The notes: generated from the sequence alone by a model not told the origin. A DNA stretch of 34,648 nucleotides from Photobacterium carnosum (GCF_002849605.1 NZ_NPIB01000037.1:1-34648), one strand, 5' to 3'; positions 26,301-34,392 are shown, counted from the first letter of the stretch. Numbers and translations: made by a program.

Positions 26301-26565
26301 TGTTAGCCTTGAACTGGCTATTTTGTATTCTAATTATCATGAACAATTTGTTCGTGATAGTGGTTCTAAAACCAATGAACTCTTTAATAAGGTTCAGATA
26401 CAAACAGAAGATATCGTCCGCGCTGAAGCTAATATGAGTAACTACCAGAAATGGATCTTCCTTTTAGCAAAACGTAACGAAGAAGATGAAAAATATGGGA
26501 AATTCAAAGCCGCTATTCAAGATGCACTGAATCGAGTAATCCCTGAATTAAAAGAAAATCTATAA
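23323..26565 (+). CDS. Large tubulin/FtsZ-like GTPase (Tubulin_2 type)
   Basis: A 1080-residue protein. The N-terminal approximately 350 residues fit the tubulin/FtsZ nucleotide-binding fold: VGIGGTGCEVV (9-19) as the first phosphate loop, LSIDSHADDL near 61-70, and IATGTGGGTMLDIVAQL (188-204), the counterpart of the GGGTGSG tubulin signature. ALKEYNAFNR at about 238 is where tubulins have the nucleotide-contact helix. The remaining 700 residues are mostly helical and charged, of unknown fold, without membrane segments. I assign it to the Tubulin_2 group, annotated in many genomes as 'tubulin-like' and proposed, with vWA partners, to remodel membranes. It is cytosolic and likely forms filaments with GTP; this is inference. 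It is the second gene of the operon and 15 bases from the next. Confidence 0.8.
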   Translation: MAQKNTLLVGIGGTGCEVVRDLKKKLHVEWRARGAEDKQIPDMFEFKENIGVEHISRIATLSIDSHADDLAGQGKRSEWVSLGDDITLMGREQVLLKSASVMDTAQNLDLYSGVSPWLRREDEKKHLTNITVGLEPDCGCNQLRRLGRLALASGDNIDNIISGVANRLERLSGNGGEFVVDIHVAGSIATGTGGGTMLDIVAQLQSYLSNTSWRSNIYIHAFTTAADVGDKNTGRFYINQYAALKEYNAFNRSLYKPWDIRNPPQPKRLSIKPVDAGADDTNYYDLKQTYKSLFLVTDTTDRGTKASLPEQIDSTAELLFQLSVRQLGDLPNSIRQALSNEDNPETTDEGFTGTRSMKNGAYGVHRVSIPETKIRQRLSSSLGLQFSLQLLHNNWVKSFLDNPLAFNATAFVGDSIKVLDVSKNDLWLDKTVGNTKDDNEIDFASYQQDWRSTLEKIEQEAIAAKSYKEMQQWITVFNREADKHWNETFRPLGDNGGVERYFSHHGKNIEIDKRAARVKKHIEAIILNGLEDNLENYTVNNLPDIVDTLIKRIEEDAAGFTKKRSGYEKMADIAQNKRSAIHDEIRKIGKIAYAVSGGAIRLFSQYQAESVNYYANRTYERAAAYGSDFCMELLDNLRLLRKDVGQFKLNMVTLRDNLVTELMIEKEEKIGIEDWISWEEINDSIQQYFVTDKSLLEKNSTSIWEKLKELRGDKKTFQAYNHFMTIDDKTNVVRGVFPDTIRKESLQYSHVFHAAIVEKSPNFKPFFGRNIIKELYEEFHEVTPALEEIVRGWIKKSSPMVAFDSGQPRPNVPKPGPRKRRLLLIPACKDVPASFSEALQYCAIGMISNSDGEILVKVIPEERCPNEISAMTVAFFFPIRQAAVTSALKTHYDKAMLSNDGKFIFYQCHSESSQFSDLMLPSRAEELELQLPSVLVAAAMGFMQLPDDVDLPIYFGTRQDTFSPIDNRIDTGFKLTNANKDIVSRMTEQYAVDVSLELAILYSNYHEQFVRDSGSKTNELFNKVQIQTEDIVRAEANMSNYQKWIFLLAKRNEEDEKYGKFKAAIQDALNRVIPELKENL

Positions 26566-26580
26566 AAGGAGTTTATGATT

Positions 26581-27207
26581 ATGACGACTGACGCTTTATA
26601 TCGTTGTAAAAATACAGGCGGTCCTGATGGCGATTGTGAACATGCAGCACAAAATGAAGCTATTCCTGCATCTCTTGTAACCATCAATAATAATGGCGAA
26701 GCTATTTGCCCGGGTCAGACGGTTTTTGATGAGCCTTGTGGTGCTGTTTTAGAAGAAGTTATTCCGCCGAAGAAGGTCCCTTGGATGATGATCGCTTTTT
26801 TAAGTATTGCTGTACTTGTCGTTGCGGTTGCTATGTGGCTATTTTTGTTCAGAGGTGATGCGTTATTACGTGTAGATCAAACCTCTTTTGTACTTTCTCC
26901 AGGAGAGTCTACTAAAGTTGAGGTTTTTAATGATGGTGAAGTGAACTTACAACTAGGTGATATGAAGTTTTCTAGTAATAATTTTAGTACTGAGAAAACA
27001 GACGATAGCTTAGATATTGCACCTGGTAATAGTGGATACTTTTACGTTAAATTTGCTCAAAATGCTCAGGATAGTATTAAAGGTTCGATGACCATTTATT
27101 CTAATAGCTCAGGCGAGCCTGTTTCGATTGAACTTATTGGTAATGCTAAGCCTTGGCGTATATCTGAAAAGCTTAATAGTACTTCAACAATTTTGGATAA
27201 GGAATAA
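26581..27207 (+). CDS. Cys-rich / single-TM / Ig-like protein
   Basis: A 208-residue protein with three parts. The N-terminal approximately 55 residues contain four cysteines in two groups (YRC...GDCEH and AICPGQT...EPCGA), suggesting a cytosolic zinc-binding module. One membrane helix follows (about 64-86, MIAFLSIAVLVVAVAMWLFLF). Then comes an outside beta-sandwich of about 100 residues (LRVDQTSFVLSPGESTKVEVFNDGEVNLQL) resembling ASH/MSP-type Ig-like domains. This topology would link the cytosolic GTPase with periplasmic partners. Start placed at ATG 26581, with AGGAG nine bases before; ATG 26575 is also in frame. Function unknown. Confidence 0.75.
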   Translation: MTTDALYRCKNTGGPDGDCEHAAQNEAIPASLVTINNNGEAICPGQTVFDEPCGAVLEEVIPPKKVPWMMIAFLSIAVLVVAVAMWLFLFRGDALLRVDQTSFVLSPGESTKVEVFNDGEVNLQLGDMKFSSNNFSTEKTDDSLDIAPGNSGYFYVKFAQNAQDSIKGSMTIYSNSSGEPVSIELIGNAKPWRISEKLNSTSTILDKE

Positions 27208-27212
27208 GGCTA

Positions 27213-29462
27213 ATGAACAAGAATAAAATTTCTTTATCCAAATGTATTTCGTTAGGTATTGCAGGTTTATTTACCCTTTCAGGGGAAGCATATGCGAGCA
27301 GTTACTCTGATTTGTTATCGACAATGCAGGTACGTCAAGTTGCGTTAGAAAAAGAGCAGATATCAAGTGATTCTTGTTTAGGTGAACGCTTAGATGGTCT
27401 TTTGAAGATTAACTATAACTGTTCATCAGAAGTCAGTGCGTTAGCGGAGTCTGAAAATAACGATCGAACTGCGCTTTATACTTTGATGGCAGCCTCTTTG
27501 AAAACAGATAAGCAAACTGTTGGTATTCAGTGGGCTAAACAGCGACATCCTAAATATATACAGGGTGTTGTTCGGGAAGTTCGGTTGGAGGATGGTACCA
27601 CGACATTTTGGAATGGTATCGGTGAGCATCCTGATGAAAATAACATTGATAGAGTTCTTACTAAGCAGTTTGCTAAATTATATGCAAGCCCAACGAAGTC
27701 AGCTGACGTTTTAAGAGATAACCTTCCTTTATATGAAGCTTTTGGTGTTATTAAGCAAGAGAATAAAAATGGAAAGCGTTGGTATCAGGTGACTGAAGAG
27801 TATGTTCCTAAGCAGAAACCAAGTAATTGGGAACCAAAAACTATTGGTTGGATTTCTGAAGAAGATGCTATTTCATGGAAACGCGCATTGGTGATGCGTT
27901 TTACTAACTCTTTAAATAGAGATCCGTCTGTTATTTTTGAAACGGCAGAGGATGCTGTTGCCTTGATGAAAGCGAATAAAATGGAGAGAAACAAGCAACT
28001 TGATAAGTTATATGCTGATTTTGAATCAGGTAATGTAAATCGAACTAGTGGTGCTTTAGCCATAGAGCCGACGGTTGGTCAAAGCCAAGATCAAATCGTG
28101 ATGTATCCGCTACTTGATTTCTATAAATTAAACTCAGAAGAGTTGTATATGGATGGTCAATTTGCTCGTTTGTTAGAGGTCGCGGCACAAACACGGAATG
28201 GCGCAAATCAAGATAGCATGGGTAATGTTCCGATTGATATTGTGTTCGTTATGGACTTGACCAGTTCAATGCAACCTTATTTAGATCAGTTACTTTCTGT
28301 TGTTAAGAAGTTTGTACTTGATACGAATGGGCAAGATATTCGTTTTGGTTTTATTGGCTATCAAGACAAAGATAAAGAGAGAAAGTTTGCCTTTTCACAA
28401 AAAGATTTTACGCACAGCGGTGTTCTTAGCCCATCAGACTTTGTGACAATATTAAGTAAAGTAGAGGCTCAGAAAATACCGGTTAAATCAGATGATATTC
28501 CAGAGGCGGTATTGGATGGTGTAAACCTTGCGCTTGATTCTAAGCAATGGCGAGATAAAAGTGCAAAGACAATTATTCTGATCGGGGATGCTCCGGGACG
28601 AGAAGACAATATCAGTATTAAGGAATTAAGAGATAAATCTTATACTCGTAAAATTCCTATTTACTCACTATATATTGATGCATCTAAAGGTGCTGTTAAA
28701 TATTCAAAAATAGGTAAAAAACAGTATAAGCAACTTTCATCAACTTATGAAGGGGCATATGGAACCAGTCGTGAAATTCCACACTTATCAGTGATTGATG
28801 GCGGCTCTCCTGTAGCGTTTGCTAATACTGTCGCGAGTGGGTTGAATGATGCCAAAGAAATCTTTGATACGTTTGGAACTCAAAAAACGGGCGAAATGAA
28901 AACCAAAGAAGGTTCTGTTGCTGAATTGCTTTTCCAGCAGGCAGATTTGTTACTTGCAGATCCTACAATGCCAGATAACGCAGTTGTTGGCTGGGTTGCA
29001 GATAAAGTGATGAATGCACCTGGCCGTGAAGCGTTAGCTCCAATGATTTTACTTAATGAAGTTGAGTTAGATGAACTGGAACAACGTGTGCAAGAGTTGA
29101 AAAATATTGGTGAGATGGCAATGCGAGGTGATAGCGGTACGACTCTTGATTTCTTCGATCTTGTCAGTGATAACACCCGTTTTACGATGGTTGATCCTTC
29201 AGCAGTTAATTTCCGAGATGCGTTCTCTGCACCATTAGGAATGAATAATCTTCCTTATGATAGTGACATCATGGCAACGACGAGAGAAGAGTTTCAGAGT
29301 ATGGATCGAGTGCAAGCATTTGTTCGTTCTATGAACAATAAATTACGTCATTATGAAGATCTTAAACGTCAGCAGGGTAACTCAAACGTTTGGAAGAAGC
29401 TAAGTATGGGGACGAGCGAGCGAGATCGTGTCGTTGGTGTTGAGTTGAATCAGTTGCCATAA
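27213..29462 (+). CDS. Secreted SH3-like and vWA-domain protein
   Basis: A 749-residue protein. A signal peptide (residues 1-28, cut after EAYA) is followed by a segment with two Cys (about 55 and 70) that could form a disulfide. A bacterial SH3-like region comes next (about 150-230; LYASPTKSADVL... IGWISEEDAISW). A von Willebrand A domain lies at about 338-540: IDIVFVMDLTSSM holds the MIDAS metal motif (D-x-T-S-S, 348-352), and TIILIGDAPG is the later strand with its Asp. The C-terminal 200 residues are acidic and helical. vWA domains use a bound metal to hold protein partners. It is exported, so it acts in the periplasm or outside, opposite the GTPase. Five bases after the previous gene. 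Confidence 0.85.
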   Translation: MNKNKISLSKCISLGIAGLFTLSGEAYASSYSDLLSTMQVRQVALEKEQISSDSCLGERLDGLLKINYNCSSEVSALAESENNDRTALYTLMAASLKTDKQTVGIQWAKQRHPKYIQGVVREVRLEDGTTTFWNGIGEHPDENNIDRVLTKQFAKLYASPTKSADVLRDNLPLYEAFGVIKQENKNGKRWYQVTEEYVPKQKPSNWEPKTIGWISEEDAISWKRALVMRFTNSLNRDPSVIFETAEDAVALMKANKMERNKQLDKLYADFESGNVNRTSGALAIEPTVGQSQDQIVMYPLLDFYKLNSEELYMDGQFARLLEVAAQTRNGANQDSMGNVPIDIVFVMDLTSSMQPYLDQLLSVVKKFVLDTNGQDIRFGFIGYQDKDKERKFAFSQKDFTHSGVLSPSDFVTILSKVEAQKIPVKSDDIPEAVLDGVNLALDSKQWRDKSAKTIILIGDAPGREDNISIKELRDKSYTRKIPIYSLYIDASKGAVKYSKIGKKQYKQLSSTYEGAYGTSREIPHLSVIDGGSPVAFANTVASGLNDAKEIFDTFGTQKTGEMKTKEGSVAELLFQQADLLLADPTMPDNAVVGWVADKVMNAPGREALAPMILLNEVELDELEQRVQELKNIGEMAMRGDSGTTLDFFDLVSDNTRFTMVDPSAVNFRDAFSAPLGMNNLPYDSDIMATTREEFQSMDRVQAFVRSMNNKLRHYEDLKRQQGNSNVWKKLSMGTSERDRVVGVELNQLP

Positions 29463-29464
29463 CG

Positions 29465-30196
29465 ATGAAAAAACTAAGTAAGAGATTGATTCTTACTGGA
29501 GTAGAAAAAAAACTGGGGGATTTGGATCATAATATCACGATCCAAATTCCCAGTTTTGAACTACGTCAGAAAGAGATTGTTGCTATTGTTGGTTCCAATG
29601 GATGTGGGAAGTCAACAATGCTCGATATAATAGCAATGCTGTGTAAGCCAGATAAGGCTGAGAAGTTTATTATTTGTTCGGATGACAGCGATGTTAGAGA
29701 TGTACAATTATTGAACGAAAAGGATATAAATAAACTTCGACGTAATAATATCGCTTATATTTTACAAAGTGGTGGCTTATTAGAGTTTTTAACGTTACGG
29801 CAGAATATATCGCTTGTAACAAGACTAAAAAAAGGAAAACAAGCCGACTTTAACGAAATTGTAGATAGTCTAGGGATAGAGAAACTTCTTAATAAAAAAC
29901 CGTTACAACTTTCAGGTGGGCAACGACAAAAAGGGGCCGTTGCAAGAGCTCTGATTCAACAGCCAGATATTATCTTGGCAGATGAACCAACTTCGGCAAT
30001 GGATTCTTTGAGCGCGGTTCGGTTGATGGAAAATTTAACGACACGAGTCCGAAATTCTGGTTCGAGCTTGATCCTCGTTAGCCATGATAGTTCATTGGTT
30101 CAAGATTTTGCCAATAGAATTTATCGTTTTTCTGTAAGACAAGTGAATGATGAAACTATCTCAACTCTTCATGAAGAAGGGAATTTGGGTGATTGA
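29465..30196 (+). CDS. ABC transporter ATPase, LolD/MacB-like
   Basis: A 243-residue nucleotide-binding subunit. Walker A GSNGCGKST (43-51), Q-loop in YILQSGGLLEFLT, signature LSGGQRQKGAVARAL, Walker B IILADEPTSAMDS and switch His in LVSHDSSL are all complete, so it should hydrolyse ATP. The sequence type is that of the LolD/MacB/FtsE group, which drives mechanical work in the envelope rather than classical substrate passage. It begins two bases after the vWA gene stop and is followed directly by its FtsX-like permease. Confidence 0.9.
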   Translation: MKKLSKRLILTGVEKKLGDLDHNITIQIPSFELRQKEIVAIVGSNGCGKSTMLDIIAMLCKPDKAEKFIICSDDSDVRDVQLLNEKDINKLRRNNIAYILQSGGLLEFLTLRQNISLVTRLKKGKQADFNEIVDSLGIEKLLNKKPLQLSGGQRQKGAVARALIQQPDIILADEPTSAMDSLSAVRLMENLTTRVRNSGSSLILVSHDSSLVQDFANRIYRFSVRQVNDETISTLHEEGNLGD

Positions 30197-30204
30197 GGTT
30201 AGCG

Positions 30205-32022
30205 ATGTTAAAAGATTACTTATATATCACGATATTAGCGTTTAGGGATATTAGCCATGAACGTATTTTATCGTTGTGTATGGTATGTTCACTCGGTGCT
30301 ATTTTTACACCAATAATTATTTTATTAGGGTTACAACAAGGGATTATTGGCAATATGTTGGATACGCTTGAAAGCGATCCGGCTAGCCGACTTGTTCGAC
30401 CTAAGTTTATGTCACAAAGTCCTATTCCGTTAGATATGTTAGAAGTTATTCGCCAATCTGGAATAGCATTTATTCCTTCTGAGACATCACATTTACTCTT
30501 AGATGTTAAAGGACTACATGATTCTATTAATGTAGTGCCTAGTTCAAAGCAAGATCCTTTTGTTATTCAATCAAATCCTATTGGTATTGGCGATGATATT
30601 CAATGGGTAGTTATATCGGAACCACTGAGTAAAAAAGTAGGGAAGTTTAAAGGGGATAAATTAACCTTGTTGTTAAGACGAACGACAAATGCGAATTATC
30701 CTGAAGAAGTTCCGATGGATTTTACAATAGTCGGTGTTTTAGATTCTGAAATGATGCCTGATGTGAAAATTTATCTTCCGGTTGCTGTCTTTAATGATAT
30801 TTATCATTGGCGCAAAGGGTATGAGATATCAGATCTCGGTTTAATGGGAAATCGAGAAAATAATTTTCATCCAGAATATGATGGTGTGATAACTGGATTT
30901 TCTTTTAAAAAACCGAAAGATGAAGATTTTCGACAGATGCTTGCTGGTAGATTACCTTTTAGTTCTATGCCTAAAGTTTATACAGAGTTAATGAGTACTC
31001 AGAAAAATAGTGATTGGCGACTTTGGCAAACTGTTAATAATACGATCACAGCATCAGATATACAGGTACTTAATAATGCGCTGTTAAATTATGGTTATGA
31101 TCCTCAACTTGTTCCTTATATTAAAGATATAGAACTTGAACTAAATAAATTAGATATATCGAAAAAATGGCAGATATATATGCTGCCAGAAATGTTGTCT
31201 CCTCGTTGGGATGAAGATTCTAAACCAATACTTTATATTTCTAATGAGGATCGAAGTTTTTCAGGAGAGCAACAATTACTATTAAAAACAGGTGTAAAAG
31301 AGAACAAGACAACTATTCCTGTTTTTTTAGAAGTTTCAGAGAAAGTGCCGTCAGGATATATTGTCGCCAGCCATTATTTTTCGGGTTTGTTGCGCACTGC
31401 TGAGCGGCTAGGCGCAAATTATAACCGTGACCAACATGCTTTTTCTTTAAGTGGTACAGAACAAGTACGTTATTTTCGAGTGTACTCAGAATCAATAGAA
31501 CAGCTTGATGCATTAGTTCAAACGGTCAAGCATGTTGGTGATGATCTTGGCCTTAACGCTCTAAAAGAACCTGTTTCACGGTTATATGAAGTACAGAAAA
31601 TACGTACATTATCAGATTATATGAAAAAGATTTATTTTCTTATTGCAACGATTTCTGGTGTATCTACTGTTTTTGCTGTGAGTGCTTCTGTTTATGCGAC
31701 TGTACAGAGAAGACGAAAGGATTTGGCCTATTTAAATATGTTGGGAGTAGATAAGAGTACGATTATCTTTTTTCCATTTATTAAGAGCATGATTTTAATT
31801 TCTATTGGGTTGGTGATTTCATTTATGGCATATTGGATATTTGGAGTATTAGCATCTCATTGGTTTGTTGATCTATTAGGTGAAACAGAGTCATTAACTC
31901 GATTAAAAGTAGATCATATATTATCTCTTATTGTCATTATTCTTTCTTTAGGCGGAATAAGTTCTTTATTAGCTGGTGGTTTTATTAACCGAATGGACTC
32001 GCAAAGGTATATTCATGAATAA
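30205..32022 (+). CDS. FtsX/MacB-like ABC permease
   Basis: A 605-residue inner-membrane protein. One helix near the N-terminus (about 21-45, MVCSLGAIFTPIIILLGL) is followed by a periplasmic domain of about 430 residues, then three helices at the C-terminus (about 475-600), with RRRKDLAYLNMLGVDK as the cytosolic coupling segment of FtsX-type permeases. This is the four-helix layout of MacB and the Lol permeases. Start placed at ATG 30205 with GAGG six bases upstream; TTG 30193 overlaps the ATPase stop and has no good site. The big periplasmic domain is not a family I can name; it may contact the vWA or SUMF1 partner. It overlaps the next gene by eight bases. Confidence 0.85.
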   Translation: MLKDYLYITILAFRDISHERILSLCMVCSLGAIFTPIIILLGLQQGIIGNMLDTLESDPASRLVRPKFMSQSPIPLDMLEVIRQSGIAFIPSETSHLLLDVKGLHDSINVVPSSKQDPFVIQSNPIGIGDDIQWVVISEPLSKKVGKFKGDKLTLLLRRTTNANYPEEVPMDFTIVGVLDSEMMPDVKIYLPVAVFNDIYHWRKGYEISDLGLMGNRENNFHPEYDGVITGFSFKKPKDEDFRQMLAGRLPFSSMPKVYTELMSTQKNSDWRLWQTVNNTITASDIQVLNNALLNYGYDPQLVPYIKDIELELNKLDISKKWQIYMLPEMLSPRWDEDSKPILYISNEDRSFSGEQQLLLKTGVKENKTTIPVFLEVSEKVPSGYIVASHYFSGLLRTAERLGANYNRDQHAFSLSGTEQVRYFRVYSESIEQLDALVQTVKHVGDDLGLNALKEPVSRLYEVQKIRTLSDYMKKIYFLIATISGVSTVFAVSASVYATVQRRRKDLAYLNMLGVDKSTIIFFPFIKSMILISIGLVISFMAYWIFGVLASHWFVDLLGETESLTRLKVDHILSLIVIILSLGGISSLLAGGFINRMDSQRYIHE

Positions 32023-33898
32023 ATACATACCCGTATTAACTGCTTTATTATTTTTTATTGTGTCTTTTTTAAGTTCTAAATTATATGCAAATGAAACTAT
32101 TGAATTTAAATTACCCGATGATATATCACTTAAATTCCAACCTATTTATTTAGGGCTTGATGGAAATAAAGTGTTTTCTTCAAAAAGAGTCAAGCTTGGT
32201 TCTCGAGATGGTAATGATGTCAGCTATAAAGAACGACTTTCAACGACAAATTTAGGTGGTTCATTCATTGGTGTGAGTGATAATGGTAAAAAAGAATGGT
32301 TGTATTATCTGGGACAAACCGAGGTATCAGAACAGCAATGGAATGCAGTTATGCGTTGGTGGCAACATGAGAATCAACTTATAGTTGATCCTATAATTAA
32401 TTCTAAGTTGCCGCAAACAGGAAAAACAGCAGCTGAAATATTTGCGTTTATTGAAGCTCTTAATGTTTTAATGCTGAAAACTGACAGAGAATCTTTGCCA
32501 AAAAATGGTAATGCGATTGCTTATTTTCGTTTACCAACAGAAGTCGAGTGGGCATTTGCTGCACGTGGAGGTAATAAAGTATCGTCAAGTGTGTTTGACC
32601 GACCGTATCCATATGTTGATGAAAACCAGAGCATGACGCTTGCGGGCTATGAATGGCATAGGGGGTCTTCTGGTAAAAAGATGAAAGAAATTGGTTCTGA
32701 GCATATTAAGCCAAACCCTTTGGGGCTTTACGATATGCTAGGTAATGCTGAAGAGCTTACTTTTGGTGTTTTTGGACATGATTTCCTTTTTGCACGATTT
32801 GGTGGATTAGTTATTCGTGGTGGGAATTACACTACAGATCCAAGAGATCTAAAGGTATCAAGTCGTACAGAGTATGATGGTTATAATGCTAATGGAGACT
32901 TAATTCGTTTATCTAAAGTTGGTTTCCGTTTAGCTTTAGGAACATTAGTAAGCGAAACTGGATATTCAAATGAAGAATTAGATGGCGGTTATGACGACTA
33001 TCTAAGTAGTGATAGTGGCGTTAGCCAACCAACGGCATCTGGTAATACTAGTCTTTCACAACAAGCTATTAATGATCAAATTAGTCATTACAATACTGAA
33101 AGTGAGCGCTTAGTAGAAGAAAACAACAGTCTTCGGCAGCAAAATTCGCAGGTTGAATCTGACTTTATTGTATTAAAAGGGAATTTAGAGCAAAAAAAAG
33201 TTGATATAGATGCTATATCTAGAGAACTTGACGCAGAGAGAGCTAAAAATGTTGATTTGGCTAAGTTAGCGGATATAAGTTCACTTGAGAATAAGTTTGA
33301 TATTCTTATAGACAGTAAAGATTCCGAAATATCTCGATTACATTCTGAAATAGACAAATTAAAACAGAACGTTAGTCAGCAAACTATTGTACTTAGTAAT
33401 GCTGAGTTATCAAAAAAACAAATGATTAGCTTGCAGCAACGAGTTAATGATGCTGAACGCAGGGATAGCACTGCAAATTTTGAAATTGAAAAGAATAAAA
33501 AGCGAATTGTTGTTGCTGAAAAACGTCTTTTAGAAGCCCTAACTCGCGTTGCAGGTTATAACTTATATAGTGCCTGGCGGAATTTAGAAACAATAGAGAA
33601 AAAACGGAAAGTATCAAAAGACCCAAAAATTTGGAGAATTAACAAACTTGAAGCTGAAAATATGCTGAAAGAATATCGCAGATATATTATTCAAATTGTT
33701 GATAATACTGATCATACTCTTTTTCCTGAAGTAAAAGATGAACTTGTTCATTGGTTGAAAGAAAATAAGGTAAGTAATCAACAGATCAAGGGTATGGATC
33801 TATTAGAAAGGCATCTTCATGAAGTTCGCGAAGGTAAGTACTTACAGGTAGACGAATTATATAAAAATCTTCGTTATGAGCCTGAAATGGGAGTGTAA
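32015..33898 (+). CDS. Exported SUMF1-fold protein with long coiled coil
   Basis: A 627-residue protein. A signal peptide (1-25, cut after KLYA) precedes a formylglycine-generating-enzyme/SUMF1-like domain (about 92-310), shown by YLGQTEVSEQQWNAVM, FRLPTEVEWAFAARGG, NPLGLYDMLGNAEE, IRGGNY and VGFRLAL. A low-complexity Ser/Gly linker follows, then a coiled coil of about 140 residues (about 355-495) and a helical C-terminal domain. The whole protein has no cysteine, so it cannot have the copper/cysteine chemistry of true FGE; a binding or sugar/peptide-recognition role, as in other catalytically silent SUMF1 folds, is more likely. The start at ATG 32015 overlaps the permease gene by eight bases and gives the signal peptide. 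Confidence 0.8.
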   Translation: MNKYIPVLTALLFFIVSFLSSKLYANETIEFKLPDDISLKFQPIYLGLDGNKVFSSKRVKLGSRDGNDVSYKERLSTTNLGGSFIGVSDNGKKEWLYYLGQTEVSEQQWNAVMRWWQHENQLIVDPIINSKLPQTGKTAAEIFAFIEALNVLMLKTDRESLPKNGNAIAYFRLPTEVEWAFAARGGNKVSSSVFDRPYPYVDENQSMTLAGYEWHRGSSGKKMKEIGSEHIKPNPLGLYDMLGNAEELTFGVFGHDFLFARFGGLVIRGGNYTTDPRDLKVSSRTEYDGYNANGDLIRLSKVGFRLALGTLVSETGYSNEELDGGYDDYLSSDSGVSQPTASGNTSLSQQAINDQISHYNTESERLVEENNSLRQQNSQVESDFIVLKGNLEQKKVDIDAISRELDAERAKNVDLAKLADISSLENKFDILIDSKDSEISRLHSEIDKLKQNVSQQTIVLSNAELSKKQMISLQQRVNDAERRDSTANFEIEKNKKRIVVAEKRLLEALTRVAGYNLYSAWRNLETIEKKRKVSKDPKIWRINKLEAENMLKEYRRYIIQIVDNTDHTLFPEVKDELVHWLKENKVSNQQIKGMDLLERHLHEVREGKYLQVDELYKNLRYEPEMGV

Positions 33899-33900
33899 TA

Positions 33901-34284
33901 ATGAATTGTAATGGAATAACTAAATTATCTGTACTTTGTGTCTCTTTGTTTATGATTGGAGGTTGTACTTATCATAAGGCGATGAATGAGCAAGGAAGAA
34001 GGCAAGCGATAATAGAAGTTAATTTAGCTCAAGAAAAGCAGGTTACGACAAAACAAGAGATAGAAAAGTTAAAATTAGAAAAAGATCTTGTATTATTAAA
34101 ATCAGAGATTTTATCTATCGATCAAGAGATTGCGAAGATAAAAGCTAAAACAGAAAAAATAAAACTTGATAATAAGAAGAATGCTCAAAAGTATTACAAA
34201 AATCAACTATCGATGTTAGAAAAGACAAAAGTTGCCCTTAAGAAGGATATTAGCGAGAAGGAAAAAATATTAGCTGTATTATAA
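33901..34284 (+). CDS. Small coiled-coil lipoprotein, last gene of the operon
   Basis: A 127-residue protein. Hydrophobic start with lipobox MIGGC (lipid-bearing Cys22, next residue Thr, so not inner-membrane-retained under the Asp+2 rule: outer-membrane sorting expected). The rest is nearly all charged alpha helix of coiled-coil type (KQEIEKLKLEKDLVLLKSEI), rich in Lys and Glu. It begins two bases after the SUMF1 gene. It may pair with the coiled coil of that protein and tether the assembly to the outer membrane; this is inference. Confidence 0.75.
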   Translation: MNCNGITKLSVLCVSLFMIGGCTYHKAMNEQGRRQAIIEVNLAQEKQVTTKQEIEKLKLEKDLVLLKSEILSIDQEIAKIKAKTEKIKLDNKKNAQKYYKNQLSMLEKTKVALKKDISEKEKILAVL

Positions 34285-34314
34285 TATATGCATTTAAAGG
34301 TATTAATTTTTTCA

Positions 34315-34354
34315 GTTCATAAGTATCCTTTAAGTAAACTGGATGCTTATGGAC
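34315..34354 (+). terminator. Long hairpin after the operon
   Basis: A 14-base-pair stem (GTTCATAAGTATCC with GGATGCTTATGGAC, two G-U pairs) with a 12-base loop, 30 bases after the last stop. No T-tract follows, so it may be a processing or weak termination site. Confidence 0.4.
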
Positions 34355-34392
34355 ATATAAATATAGCAAATGTTATATAATATTTACAGGGT

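Noticed and set aside
22419..34284. Operon as a type VI secretion or Zorya system
   Set aside because: None of the T6SS sheath, Hcp, VgrG or ClpV genes is present, and there is no MotA/MotB-like pair or helicase as in Zorya; the first membrane protein does not show MotA motifs.
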